Below are positions 17,824-29,216 of a stretch of 64,000 bases of DNA, piece after piece. The position numbers and the translations under genes are program-made. Every line of letters starts with the position of its first letter. Positions within the stretch are counted from its first letter, which is position 1. This DNA is from Globodera rostochiensis (lineage: Eukaryota; Nematoda; Chromadorea; Rhabditida; Heteroderidae): contig JAEVLN010000021.1 in assembly GCA_018350325.1 (NCBI GenBank), forward strand, positions 1,054,001-1,118,000, written 5' to 3'. Under the pieces are notes generated by a model, which was not told the DNA's origin, searched no databases, and worked only from the letters and a program-made list of their open reading frames with translations.

Positions 17824-18657
17824 ATGACAACGCCCGGCGACCCTGGCGGGTCAAAGTCGGGGGTTCCACTAGCCTGCGGGCTAGAAACTGTGAATTTGAA
17901 TGAAAAGGAGCGGGCACTGATGACCGCGCAGACGACGTTCAAGCTGCCGGTGAGTGGCGTCCCGTTGATTCTGATCCACCAGAGCAACGCCGCGCAACGG
18001 GACGAAGTGTCCACGTCGTCAACCAATGCGGAGCAGACGAACACCGCGATGCGCGTCATTCGGCTACTGAGGAGGGCCATGCCGGATGCCTCCATCCGAT
18101 GCATCTGCTTCTACACGGCGCAGAGGGTGGAGCTGGCCGCGCTGGTGGAGAGGGAGAGCGTGGGCGGCGTGGTGGTGACGACGGCTGACGCCACGCAAGG
18201 GCACGAGGCGGAGCTGGCCGTGGTAGTGACGACATGCTCGGTGCTGGACCGGGACGCGGCCACGGAGCCATTTTGGGCTCAGGCGGCTCGGGTGGACGTC
18301 GCCCTGTCGCGGGCACGGCACGGGATGGTGGTGATTGGTGATCTGCTGCTGCTGGACCAAACGGAGACGTGGAGGAGGTACCTGGCACAGGCGACGCGGG
18401 AGACGATGGTGGTCGGGCCGGACTACCTCAACTTGGAGACGATCGGCGACGCGGAACACCAATACGACCAGGAGGGCCGCTTGGTGGACGGCAGAGGAGT
18501 GCTGGTCCGATCGGAGGACTTCTACCGGCTGTACGGCAAAGGTGACGGGTACAACACCGGTGGGTTTAGGCGAGGGGCGAACCGATATCAACCTTACCTT
18601 CCCCAAGGCGGCGGACGCGGTCGTGGAGGCGGTGGGCGCGGAATGATGCGCCGTTGA
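17824..18657 (+). pseudogene. UPF1-like SF1 helicase, C-terminal RecA-like half only
   Basis: This encodes 277 residues from ATG 17824 to TGA 18655-18657. Residues about 40-110 match the start of the 2A domain. Motif V is seen as TADATQGHEAEL (about 119-131) and motif VI as VDVALSRARHGMVVIGD (about 157-173). The C-terminus is Gly/Arg-rich (RGRGGGGRG) and could bind RNA. Walker A, the DEAD-like Walker B and motif III are absent, so it cannot be an ATPase on its own. Codons are strongly GC-ending, unlike everything nearby except this LTR unit. A degenerate poly(A)-like tract follows about 90 bp after the stop, which suggests capture of a processed mRNA. A spliced or truncated product could still be made. 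Family assignment is secure; the parent gene is unknown. Confidence 0.8.
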
Positions 18658-18747
18658 GAAGAGAAGAGAAGAAAGTGGAGCAGTCCTTCCTCCCATTCAC
18701 TCCCGTTCACCAACCCTCGGGGCGCCAGCAATTCAAAAATCCCCCTC

Positions 18748-18793
18748 CAAAAAAAAAAAAACAAACAACAAAATAAACAAAAAAAAACACAAA
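18748..18793 (+). other. A-rich tract after the helicase frame
   Basis: This is an interrupted A run of about 45 bp inside a GC-rich unit, located where a captured mRNA's 3' end would be. It fits a decayed poly(A) tail. No AATAAA precedes it, so a simple low-complexity tract is also possible. Confidence 0.45.
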
Positions 18794-19088
18794 TGCCACC
18801 GGGAGCCCGAACCAATTCCACTAACCCTCTCTTCACAAACTCGCTCACCTCACAAACTCTCCCCCTCAGGACCGGAATGACCCCGGGGTGATCTCCCCCG
18901 ACGTCCCATGCCATCGATCTGAGATGAAGGTCGATGAGCTGTTCACTCAAAGGTGCGCAGCCTGGCCGTGGATGTTCGGGTAGGAGACCGATGGGCGAAG
19001 CCGAGAGTCGGAGCGCAGGGATCATCTGTCTTCATTTCCTGGCGCGGGAAATGCATCCTCTGTTCTGGAGGATCGGGGACGATCCTAT

Positions 19089-19100
19089 GGGAAGGGGGAG
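19089..19100 (+). other. Polypurine tract of the helicase unit
   Basis: GGGAAGGGGGAG lies one base before the right LTR. This is the position and composition of a plus-strand priming site, and it supports retroelement ancestry and plus orientation. Confidence 0.7.
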
Positions 19101-19101
19101 C

Positions 19102-19479
19102 TGTAAGGGACTCTCCGGTCGGCATTCCCCAATTTCGGCAATCTCTCCGAATTGCTGAGCCGTCCCCCTCATCGATCGCATGAACCATTTATCTCCGATA
19201 TCGATTGTCCCCGCCCCTCTGACCAACTTTTCCCTTGCCCTTCCTTTCCCCAGTGATCAGTTCCGCGGAAACTTATGTTCAATTCCATCCGTCCGTTTCC
19301 ATCTCATGGGCGTCGGAGTGAATAAACATCTTTTATTATTGGTGGAGCGAGTCGAACTTGGGGAGGCAAAGTCATCGCCCAGGGCCCGGGCACCCTCCCT
19401 AACATTCCGACCCCCATCCAAAATTCAAACTCTCGGTGCCAACGTCGTCCTGGGTGGGCGCAGCGCGCAACCACTCACT
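19102..19479 (+). repeat. Right LTR of the helicase unit
   Basis: This is an exact copy of 16622-16999. Zero differences over 378 bp indicate very recent insertion or gene conversion. Confidence 0.92.
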
Positions 19480-19483
19480 CTTG

Positions 19484-22220
19484 CTTATAAATAAAAAAAT
19501 TGAATTATAATTTTTTACAAATTATAACTTGACTATTAATTTATTAGTTAAAGTAAAATAACAGAAAAAATAACAAAAATTCAAAAGTTGTAATTTAATA
19601 AGTATTTAATACAACTAAACCCCAAATTAGTTTTTACCGGCTCATTTAGAGATACGAGCATACCTAATCACAAACATTGTAGCACACACAAGTGAATCGA
19701 CTCCTTAAAATGAAAGAGAACGCCGGACGATTAATTATGTTTTTTTAAACAAATAATATTAAATGTAAAAATAACGCACTTAAAATACATGGGAGAAGTG
19801 CACGTCTTCTGGTTCATTTGTTGCTGCGCAGGAAAGACTTCAGCTTATTCAAAATGCCTGAAGATCATCGGCAGCGCCTTAAGTACCTTCTTGGGCGTGC
19901 AAACCAAGCAGGACAAAAAAAATTTACCCAAAATTTGCCTTTTTGATTCAAAATCTAAATTAAATTGAAAATTATTCCGGACAGAAATAAAAATAAAAAC
20001 AAATAGGTTACTAAGAAGCATTTCCTAGAGGATCAGATCGAATTCGAACAGGCTGCATCGGATTTGGACAGAAAGCTGAGACAAAGTTATTTTAAATAAA
20101 TACGTATAATTAAAATATTAAATCCAATATATAATAAAAAAAAATATTTAAACTATGTAATAAAACTTTGCATAATCGGTGAAATTAATATTTAAATTGC
20201 AAAGATTCTAATCATTTTCCGCCCGGCGGGTGACGACGATTCGATTTTCAAAATGTTGTTAAAATATATTCTTAGCGTTAATGGACGCGGCAAGCGAAGG
20301 AAATGTGGGCACGATTAAATGTGTAAAGTGTGCGGAGAATATGAAGATTGCGATGAAGTTTGTCATTTCAATGCAAATAATCATTGTTAAAGCTAACATT
20401 CAACTTTTTAAAAATCAAAATATTTTACATTACTTAATCAAATAAATACTTTATAATTCTTTAACTTCTATAATTGTTGTTAGAATATCTGGCAGCTAAC
20501 ATTTGTTTTCCAGCCCTAATCAAACAAAATGATAAAAATTTGTTAAAGTTAATTATAAAATAATATTATATCTCAATAAATAGGTAACACTAATCATTGA
20601 AAACTAAAACATTTAACATTTAAAAACCAAACTTTATTTTTTTAATTTAAGCTTTAAAAATCAAATTTATTAGAAATAATTAAATAATGCATCTTCGATT
20701 CTTTTATTTCTTTGTCTTTATAAAAAAATTATAACGTCAAAGGCCGGCCAAATGAATATAAGCCATTGTTTCACCCCACGGTGAAGCGGTTGTACGCCAA
20801 ATCCGTGTGACAGGAGAACGTCAAAGATCAGCCGAAATTGTACCAAAAAGGACCATTTTGACCCCAAAATTGCTGCAAATTTTGCCTAAAGCTTCTCCCA
20901 TCTTTGTAAAGCCGAATTTAATCGAGTTACTAATTTTTTTGGAAAGCTTTAATTCACAAAATTTTGTCTCTTATTTACCAAGTTCTTAAATTTTCCCCGC
21001 GTTCAAAAGTTTATTATAAAATTTCATCAATTTCTCTTTAAAACTTTAAAATGGATTTAGGTATGATGAAACTTTTTGTTTTTTAAATATCAAAAAATGC
21101 TCGACTCGATTTATGAATACCGGATCCGATTAAAGCATTGGATATTCACACATTTTAAACATTTAATAGTTGACCTCAAAAATTTTACAAAAAAGTCCCA
21201 CCCCCGAAAACCCAAGACCCCGCAATTCTCAACACCGACGTCGGGGTGGCAACCCTAATACAAAGTAAAGAAAATTTCAATCGCAAAGAATGAGAAAGGA
21301 ATACATTTGGTCTGGAGTTCGCAATCGGCAAGATCTAAATTCATTGTTTGAACATGTGCGCATTAATTTAAAAAATCAAATCAAAGAAACGAGTAATTCA
21401 ATTTATTTATTTAATTTGTAACAAAAGTTTTAATATTACTAAGCGTTAGAACCGCGTCTCTAGCTTTTAATAATTGCGCTTGAATGAAATGTAATCGTTA
21501 TCCTGTATAACTTTCAATCATTTTGCATTTTAAATTTTATAATAAGATTTTCGTTGCTTTCTTTTCGTAATTTTAATTAATTATTTGTAATATGATTTTT
21601 GTTAAATTTAACTAAAAATATTTTGACGGAATGATTGACGCGCATAAAAAAAATTTGAATAAACCATTTAATTCTACGATTTTACAATAACACCTTGAGC
21701 CTGCGGCTGACGAATGGTTTGCGTTGATAAAATTACACCAAGATGATTAGATGATTTTGTGACTTAAAATAAATAACAAAAAGTGAAGATTCTAAATTGA
21801 AAACGTGTATACAAAATACAATATTTAATTAACAATTTAAAGAAAACGATAAATGGCTGGCTGTTGGCATCCGGAAAACCCTACGAAATCCAGACCAGCT
21901 GGCATCTAAAAATTAATTCTAATTACAATATATTAAATAAATTTTTAGCGTCTTTTTCCACTGATTACAAATTCGTCAATACAAAATAAAATTAATAATT
22001 TACTTAATGTGGTTCATAGAACATTTTTAATTTTGAGCAATCGCGCTACGCGAATCTACATGTGCATCACAGACTTTTTGCGTCACTAAATTCACTTAAT
22101 TCAACCCCGGGTTAAATAGTGTGATAATGTAAGGATTTGTGTGTTCCGCTGGTTGGAAGCGAACGGTTAAAACGCCTATGGCGGGGGCAAAAGATCATCC
22201 ATAAAGAAGCAGGCAAATGG
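19484..22220. other. AT-rich region with exon-like islands and a transposon end
   Basis: There is no long ORF. Plus-strand open islands lie at about 19629-19705, 19785-19920, 20010-20088 (ending before GTTATT), 21296-21405 and 21690-21755. They may be exons of a plus-strand gene but match nothing I know, and several are open in two frames. A GC-richer stretch ends at about 21258 with GGGGTGGCAACCCTA, resembling a hAT-type terminus, but I found no partner end. Confidence 0.35.
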
Positions 22221-22223
22221 GAC

Positions 22224-22296
22224 GCCCCGGTAGCTCAGTTGGAAGAGCTGCCCACGGATTGGGTGGAGGACGTGGGTTCGAGTCCCACCCGGGGCT
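22224..22296 (+). tRNA. tRNA-like gene, anticodon arm non-canonical
   Basis: The acceptor stem GCCCCGG/CCGGGGC is perfect. The D arm (GCTC/GAGC) contains a good A box (TAGCTCAGTTGG). The T arm GTGGG/CCCAC with loop TTCGAGT gives a perfect B box. The total of 73 nt is normal. The anticodon arm does not pair in standard register, and the position expected to be U33 is G, so no isotype can be given. It may be a tRNA pseudogene or a tRNA-derived element head. The satellite begins 24 bp downstream. Confidence 0.55.
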
Positions 22297-22320
22297 AACA
22301 TTTTGCCTATTCTTTACTAT

Positions 22321-25188
22321 AAAAAGAGAGTGTCAGACGGCGAGAGTAATTTGAACTTAAACGCACCCTATCTAAGATTTTTTTTGTTTATTTTTTGGAA
22401 TTTTTATTTTTGAAGAAATAGTGTGATAAAAAGAGAGAGTCAGACGGCGAGAGTAATTTGAACTTAAACGCACGCCATCTAAAATTTTTTTTGTTTATTT
22501 TTTGGAACATTTTATTTTTGAAGATGATAAAATAGAGAGTCAGACGGCGAGAGTAATTTGGTCATCAACGCACCCCATCTAGTAATTTTTTAGTTACTTT
22601 TTTGAACATTTTATTTTTTGATGAAATAGCCTGCTAAAAAGAGAGAGTCCGACGGTTAGAGTAATTTGGTCATCAACTGACTCCCTCTAAAATTTTTTTT
22701 GTTTATTTTTTGGAACATTTTATTTTTGAAGAAATAGTGTGATAAAAAGAGAGAGTCAGATGGCGAGCGTAATTTGAACTTAAACGCACCCCATAAAATT
22801 TTTTTTTGTTTATTTTTTGGAACATTTTATTTTTGAAGAAATAGTGTGATAAAAAGAGAGAGTCAGACGGCGAGAGTAATTTGAACTTAAACGCACCCCA
22901 TCTAAAATTTTTTTTGTTTATTTTTTGGAACTTTTTATTTTTGAAGAAATAGTATGATAAAAAGAGAGAGTCAGACGGCGAGAGTCATTTGAACATAAAC
23001 GCCCCATCTAAAATTTTTTTTGTTTATTTTTTGGAACATTTTATTTTTAAGAAATAGTGTGATAAAAGAGAGAGTCAGACGGCGAGAGTAATTTGAACAT
23101 TAACGCACGCCATCTAAAATTTTTTTTGTTTATTTTTTGGAACATTTTATTTTTAAGAAATAGTGTGATAAAAGAGAGAGTCAGACGGCGAGAGTAATTT
23201 GAACTTAAACGCACGCCATCTAAAATTTTTTTTGTTTATTTTTTGGAACATTTTATTTTTGAAGATGATAAAATAGAGAGTCAGACGGCGAGAGTAATTT
23301 GGTCATCAACGCACCCCATCTAGTAATTTTTTAGTTACTTTTTTGAACATTTTATTTTTTGATGAAATAGCCTGCTAAAAAGAGAGAGTCCGACGGTTAG
23401 AGTAATTTGGTCATCAACTGACTCCCTCTAAAATTTTTTTTGTTTATTTTTTGGAACATTTTATTTTTGAAGAAATAGTGTGATAAAAAGAGAGAGTCAG
23501 ATGGCGAGCGTAATTTGAACTTAAACGCACCCCATAAAATTTTTTTTTGTTTATTTTTTGGAACATTTTATTTTTGAAGAAATAGTGTGATAAAAAGAGA
23601 GAGTCAGACGGCGAGAGTAATTTGAACTTAAACGCACCCCATCTAAAATTTTTTTTGTTTATTTTTTGGAACTTTTTATTTTTGAAGAAATAGTATGATA
23701 AAAAGAGAGAGTCAGACGGCGAGAGTCATTTGAACATAAACGCCCCATCTAAAATTTTTTTTGTTTATTTTTTGGAACATTTTATTTTTGAAGATGATAA
23801 AATAGAGAGTCAGACGGCGAGAGTAATTTGGACATCAACTGACTCCCTCTAAAATTTTTTTTGTTTATTTTTTGGAACATTTTATTTTTGAAGAAATAGT
23901 GTGATAAAATAGAGAGTCAGACGGCGAGAGTAATTTGGACATCAACTGACTCCCTCTAAAATTTTTTTTGTTTATTTTTTGGAACATTTTTTTTTAAAGA
24001 AATAGTGTGATAAAAAGAGAGAGACAGACGGCGAGAGTAATTTGAACATTAACGCACCCCATCAAAAATTTTTTTTGTTTATTTTTTGGAACATTTTATT
24101 TTTGAAGATGATAAAATAGAGAGTCAGACGGCGAGAGTAATTTGGTCATCAACGCACCCCATCTAGTAATTTTTTAGTTACTTTTTTGAACATTTTATTT
24201 TTTGATGAAATAGCCTGCTAAAAAGAGAGAGTCCGACGGTTAGAGTAATTTGGTCATCAACTGACTCCCTCTAAATTTTTTTTTGTTTATTTTTTGGAAC
24301 ATTTTATTTTTGAAGAAATAGTGTGATAAAAGAGAGAGTCAGACGGCGAGAGTAATTTGAACATTAACGCACGCCATCTAAAATTTTTTTTGTTTATTTT
24401 TTGGAACATTTTATTTTTGAAGATGATAAAATAGAGAGTCAGACGGCGAGAGTAATTTGGACATCAACTGACTCCCTCTAAAATTTTTTTTGTTTATTTT
24501 TTGGAACATTTTTTTTTAAAGAAATAGTGTGATAAAAAGAGAGAGACAGACGGCGAGAGTAATTTGAACATTAACGCACCCCATCTAAAATTTTTTTTGT
24601 TTATTTTTTGTAACATTTTATTTTTGAAGATGATAAAATAGAGAGTCAGACGGCGAGAGTAATTTGGTCATCAACGCACCCCATCTAGTAATTTTTTAGT
24701 TACTTTTTTGAACATTTTATTTTTTGATGAAATAGCCTGCTAAAAAGAGAGAGTCCGACGGTTAGAGTAATTTGGTCATCAACTGACTCCCTCTAAATTT
24801 TTTTTTGTTTATTTTTTGGAACATTTTATTTTTGAAGAAATAGTGTGATAAAAGAGAGAGTCAGACGGCGAGAGTAATTTGAACATTAACGCACGCCATC
24901 TAAAATTTTTTTTGTTTATTTTTTGGAACGTTTTATTTTTGAAGAAACAGGGATGATAAAAGAGAGAGTCAGACGGCGAGAGTAATTTGGACATCAACTG
25001 ACTCCCTCTAAAATTTTTTTTGTTTATTTTTTGGAACATTTTTTTTAAAGAAATAGTGTGATAAAAAGAGAGAGACAGACGGCGAGAGTAATTTGAACAT
25101 AAACGACCCCAGCTAAAATTTTTTTTGTTTATTTTTTTGAACATTTTATTTTTGAAGAAATAGTGTGATAAAAAGAGAGAGACAGACT
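22321..25188. repeat. About 105-bp satellite with higher-order organisation
   Basis: Roughly 27 head-to-tail monomers of about 95-107 bp share GAGAGTCAGACGGCGAGAG and an AATTTTTTTTGTTT tract. At least three monomer classes alternate. One class, carrying GACGGTTAGAG, occurs at 22651, 23392, 24235 and 24757, so the spacings are 741, 843 and 522 bp. The 741-bp block (7 monomers) is nearly exactly repeated. Any ORF here is a by-product of the repeats. Confidence 0.95.
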
Positions 25189-25204
25189 AAAAGAAAAAAA
25201 ACAT

Positions 25205-25752
25205 AAATATTACACATAAAATGTTCATCAGAAACGCTTCCGAAAATTATTGCGTTGGTCGCGCCTTTTTTCGGCCTTGGGGCCACTACAAAATCCAGCT
25301 CTGCTTCTGTATAAAGCATTCAAACACTTTAATTCGGCTTCTTTTACTCAAATAATGACCCCTTGCAGCTTTTAGATTTTTATCATTTTCGAGCTCATAG
25401 CTCAAAAATGAAATTAGCATTTTTTACGATTTGGTTTGACGGATATTGTGGTTATTTTAAGAGCAAAGGCTCCAAACTACCAGCAATTGGGGCACTGCAA
25501 CCACCGCTTGAGTATGTAGTGAACAAAATGGCCAAAAAAATTCGCGACTAAATGCTAATAATTTTTGGGCATTTTTGAGGGCTTGTAATTTTTATATGGC
25601 TTTTTTTCTGGGAGAAACTAACTTTTTCTATTTGTTTTCTAGCCCAAAAAACTCTGAAGAATTCAATTCTGAACTCAGCTTTTTGAAATAAAGATGTTTA
25701 GACCCTAAAATTAAAATGAAAAAAAGTGCGGGAACTTTTTACGCACCCTGTA
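25205..25752. mobile_element. DNA transposon remnant with one mariner-like end
   Basis: The right edge, at about 25721-25750, reads on the minus strand CAGGGTGCGTAAAAAGTTCC, which resembles mariner-type terminal repeats, and is followed by TA. A short plus-strand frame (25408-25551, 47 codons) has no recognised domain. I found no matching left end, so it is truncated or the left end was lost against the satellite. Confidence 0.4.
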
Positions 25753-26319
25753 CTTACCAATTTCACACACAACCACTTGTGCATAAAGAACTGATCAGCG
25801 GAGAGCAATTATCAAACATAACCAAGGCATTTTATAATAAAATTTAAAATTTTAGCGAAAATAAATGCTTTTTATTATGCTTTAGGCACTAATTATGGAC
25901 AACAATCGATACAACTGACAAGTGACATTTTAACTTCGTAGTCATGATAATGAACACAAAATGTATAAAAACAAATTTTGCATAAATTAGGCAAACCAAA
26001 ATAATGTTAAAAATAAGCTATCGTCAACAATACATTTAAATAAATAAACAAAAAATAAATGCCTATTTATTTTTGCGTGGAAGCATTAATTCAATGGGCC
26101 TATTTGTATTATACGTTATATAAAAAATTTATTCAACTTTTTTAAAACTCATAATAGAAATTCAATTAAAACCTTATAAATTAAGATTTATATTGACATA
26201 GGAAATATGTACGAAATTTTAACGGAGAGTAAATAAACGAATAAAATCAAATTCAATCAAGTAGGATAGTTAATTTCATTCGTCATAACTTTCTTCATCT
26301 GAAACAGGCTACGGTCAAA

Positions 26320-26870
26320 GCGTACCCAGGAATTTTTGAGGGGAGGGGGCTGATTCAAAAAAAAAATTCGATTTCAGGTGTGCATTTTTTGCTTTTTATT
26401 GCATTTTTGTTAAGCAATTTTTGAGAAAAATGTCCGATTTTTAGTGGTGCATTTTAGCTTTTCATTTCATTTTACTTAAAGAATTGTTTACCAAAAAAAT
26501 TTGTTTTAATGGAATATTTTTTTATTGCATTTTTTTAAAACATTTTTTAGAAAATTTAGATTTTTGGTAAATTTTTTAGAATAATTATATTTTTGTTAGA
26601 AAAATTGTATAAAAAATCGATATTTGCCGATCGAGTTTTTTATTGAAGAATTCTGCTTTACTTCTGGGGGGGGGGGAGGGTCGCCGGTGCCGAGAGGCGC
26701 CGCCGAGAAAATTTTGAGATTTGCAATAACATTTTAAAAATATGTATGGCAATTTTTTGAAGCTTTTTAGGAATGGGAGGTCGGCGGTTTCTGAATTTAA
26801 ACAAACTCGAAAATTAGCGAAATGTTTTTTAAGGTAAATTTGAGCAATTTTTGCTTGTCCAACCCTATTT
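26320..26870. mobile_element. Transposon-like block with the GC hairpin module, reverse orientation
   Basis: An AT-rich block contains a G11-type run and CGGTGCCGAGAGGCGCCGCC at 26683-26704. This is the reverse complement of the hairpin found at 39.4-39.7 kb and 60.0-60.1 kb. The neighbouring GAATTCTGCTTTACTTCT matches, reversed, the bases beside the 60.1-kb hairpin. The ends of the element were not resolved. Confidence 0.45.
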
Positions 26871-26952
26871 AATACTAAACATAAAATTATAACATTAAAT
26901 TAAATCATTAGAAAAGAAATTAATTTATTTTACCATGAAAAGTCAGAAATAG

Positions 26953-27051
26953 ACTAGCAGGGCAAGCGCAATTCAATGCCGAGCAATCCCACTTACTTCG
27001 CGAATTGCACGTGAAAATCAAGCAAGACACAATTCGCGCCGAACGTAATCC
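26953..27051 (+). CDS. Candidate exon, coiled-coil-like
   Basis: A GC-richer block lies between an AG acceptor (AAATAG, or CTAGCAG a few bases later) and GTAACA. One frame is open across it and reads as an amphipathic, Gln/Glu/Leu-rich helix containing QFNAEQSHLLRELHVK. I do not recognise the protein. The next in-frame stop lies at the donor, as expected for an exon edge. Confidence 0.4.
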
Positions 27052-27872
27052 GTAACAATTGAAGAAATCGCCTCGGAGAGATTAAGATATTGTTATTTTA
27101 ATAATTCAATGCCATTTTACATTTTGGAAAAATAAAAAGTAAATAATAAAGAGTGAATTTGTACATAACAAACTAAACCTATTTTTGCTTTTTCTCGCCA
27201 AGATATCATTGAAGTTGATAGGAAATCAATTATATAAAATCTTAATTTTAAATTTGAGAAAACAATGTAAATACTTTTTATAGAATAAAAAGCAGGAAAT
27301 TTGTCAAGATGGTGCCAATTTTTTTAACGTATTTTTAAATAAAAACAAGTTGCGTCAATTCTTAATAATTCATTTAAAAATTTAAATTTTATTAAATATT
27401 ATATCATTAAAATCAAAAACAAGTGTTAATAATGTTTAAAAGAGCAAATTCTTTTCATTAAACGTTAAAAATTCTTTTTATTAAAAATTAATCAAATAAC
27501 AAAAACATCGCCAAGTCATTGCCAAATTCAAACTTTTCTTTAGTTAAATTAGTTAGGTAGTTTGTTTTAAATAAACAGTAAGTAACAATCCAAATACTCT
27601 GATATGATTGCAAAAAAAAAAACTAAACACAAAAGATATTATTGAATCATATCTTTAATTTATAGCAAAATATGCTAAATCAAGGCTTCATATTACGATA
27701 TTATGTGTTCTAGTGTGAAATAAAATTTCGTCAATAAAAACTACTTGATCTAAAACCAAAAGTAAATAATCAATTTAATATAAGAAAACATATCAACATT
27801 TTAAAATAAACATTTAGAAAGTTTTGATAAAATGACATAAATAATCAAATTATAAAATCTGATACATTTTAG

Positions 27873-27955
27873 TCCGGCGTCGGGTCAGAGCCAACCAGCT
27901 AGGCTTCCACACGGATCGCGTGCGGGTTTTCTATAATCTGCCGCCGGCCGAGCAG
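27873..27955 (+). CDS. Candidate exon
   Basis: A GC-rich block (well above 55 percent by eye) follows ATTTTAG. The frame starting with a split codon is open and includes TDRVRVFYNLPPAEQAR. The only plausible donor is CAG followed by GC, a minor donor type. The other frames close early. No family is recognised. Confidence 0.35.
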
Positions 27956-28915
27956 GCGCGCATACATCTTAAAACAATTTAAAATGTTGACAATATTCAG
28001 ATGATTATAGCTGCTATTCGCCTTTTTGTTTATTCAATAAAAAAGAAATAAAGCTAAGAATTTATCACTTTAAATTTATTAATCAACAAAAAAAAATTAG
28101 AAATAAAGCTATACTTGCAAATGATAAAATATATTAAACTATGAATGGTTTATAATAAAAGTCTACCTTATAAGCAACGGTTGGCTGAAAAACATTTTAC
28201 TTTTTAATATAATTAAAATAAACAAATTTAAACATTTTCCTTAATTAAAATGTAAATACAGTATTAAAACGCAATGTAACTATTTCGTCTCATATAATCT
28301 GCGTTGACAAATAAAATTTAAAAGTAAGCCGAGCCATATATTAGTTTAAAAGCCTTATCGATCTAGACCAAAAATAACATGTATGTTATAAAAAAATAAA
28401 TATAAAAGTATAAATTACGAAACCTTCTCTATGTTTCCCGGAATGACAACGATGCTCAAATAAACAATAACCTGTCGATTGCCGAGTAAAATTGCGCAAT
28501 ACTTTTAAGGAATGATCAATAATGTATTAATTGAATTGTTAATATATTGTAAATATTTAAAATCCAACATTCACTCCGATTTAAAATAAAAATTCTTGAA
28601 ATAATCAACTAATTGCAAATTATGCAATTTAAATAGGAAATATAAATTAATTTATTTTAAATTATAGAATTTCCGCTTTTTTTGTTCATGCGCGCCATTT
28701 TTGCCGGGACGGGTTGATCGATATTTATCAAGTTTTGCAAAAATTAGCCTCCCATCGATGTAATTAAGTAATTTGTGTTAGCATTTAATCTCAAGAAGAT
28801 GTGCCGAATAAAATTCTGCATTATTTTATTTGAAGTTACATTAAAAATTTAAAAAAAGAATAGAGGAATGATAACGCTCCATTAATATTCAATTACGCTG
28901 ATCTTTTATTCTTGT

Positions 28916-29026
28916 GAGTCACTGCAGCTCAGCTGCTACAAACGTAAATATAGGACTAATCTTCTCCTATCCGCGTACATAAAAGAGGTTTCGAATTGTA
29001 AGATACACTATAAAATGGTTATTTAA
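28916..29026 (+). CDS. Candidate exon, 36 codons
   Basis: A plus-strand island is open to a TAA at 29024-29026, containing SLQLSCYKRKYRTNLL. Its boundaries are unclear and no clean acceptor is adjacent. It lies on the same strand as the islands at 26.9, 27.9 and 29.1 kb. Confidence 0.28.
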   Translation, partial: ESLQLSCYKRKYRTNLLLSAYIKEVSNCKIHYKMVI

Positions 29027-29138
29027 TTTTGCTTTCAAAAACAAAATATTGCTTTTAATATGATTTATTCAATAGGAGATTTTATGAGACAAAAGAATTA
29101 GCAAGAAATCAATTGATGCATTCATTACTAAAATAAAG

Positions 29139-29216
29139 TTAATCTTGGATCTTCCTGGTGATTTGCCTCGCGACGCGGGCGGTCTACTGTTTGACCAATA
29201 TACAAATAGGAAATAA
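29139..29216 (+). CDS. Candidate exon, 25 codons
   Basis: A GC-rich island follows AAATAAAG and is open to TAA at 29214-29216, containing LDLPGDLPRDAGGLLFDQY. It could be a terminal exon or the start of an intron after CAAATAG. The product is unknown. Confidence 0.3.
   Translation, partial: LILDLPGDLPRDAGGLLFDQYTNRK

Larger units (their letters stand above)
16622..19479 (+). mobile_element. Non-autonomous LTR unit carrying a helicase fragment
   Basis: This 2.86-kb unit has identical 378-bp direct repeats at each end. The flanks CTTG at 16618-16621 and 19480-19483 form a perfect 4-bp target duplication. A TGGTAGCACC sequence at the inner edge of the left LTR resembles a primer-binding site. 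A purine tract (19089-19100) lies one base before the right LTR, which fixes plus orientation. No gag, protease, RT or integrase is present. The only recognisable domain is the C-terminal half of a UPF1-like helicase. Its GC content is far higher than its surroundings. The LTRs start TG but end ACT rather than CA, so the outer boundary may be off by 1-2 nt. It must depend on enzymes from another element. Confidence 0.85.

Noticed and set aside
18056..18696. Minus-strand ORFs of 101-210 codons opposite the helicase
   Set aside because: They are antisense shadows of GC-rich codons. The plus frame carries recognisable motifs and an ATG/TGA structure.
24809..25144. 111-codon Lys/Phe-rich minus-strand ORF
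   Set aside because: It is a read-through of satellite monomers and shows the repeat period in its residues.
22321..25188. CRISPR-like array of regular repeats
   Set aside because: Whole 105-bp monomers are repeated with no unique spacers, and the context is eukaryotic. It is a satellite.
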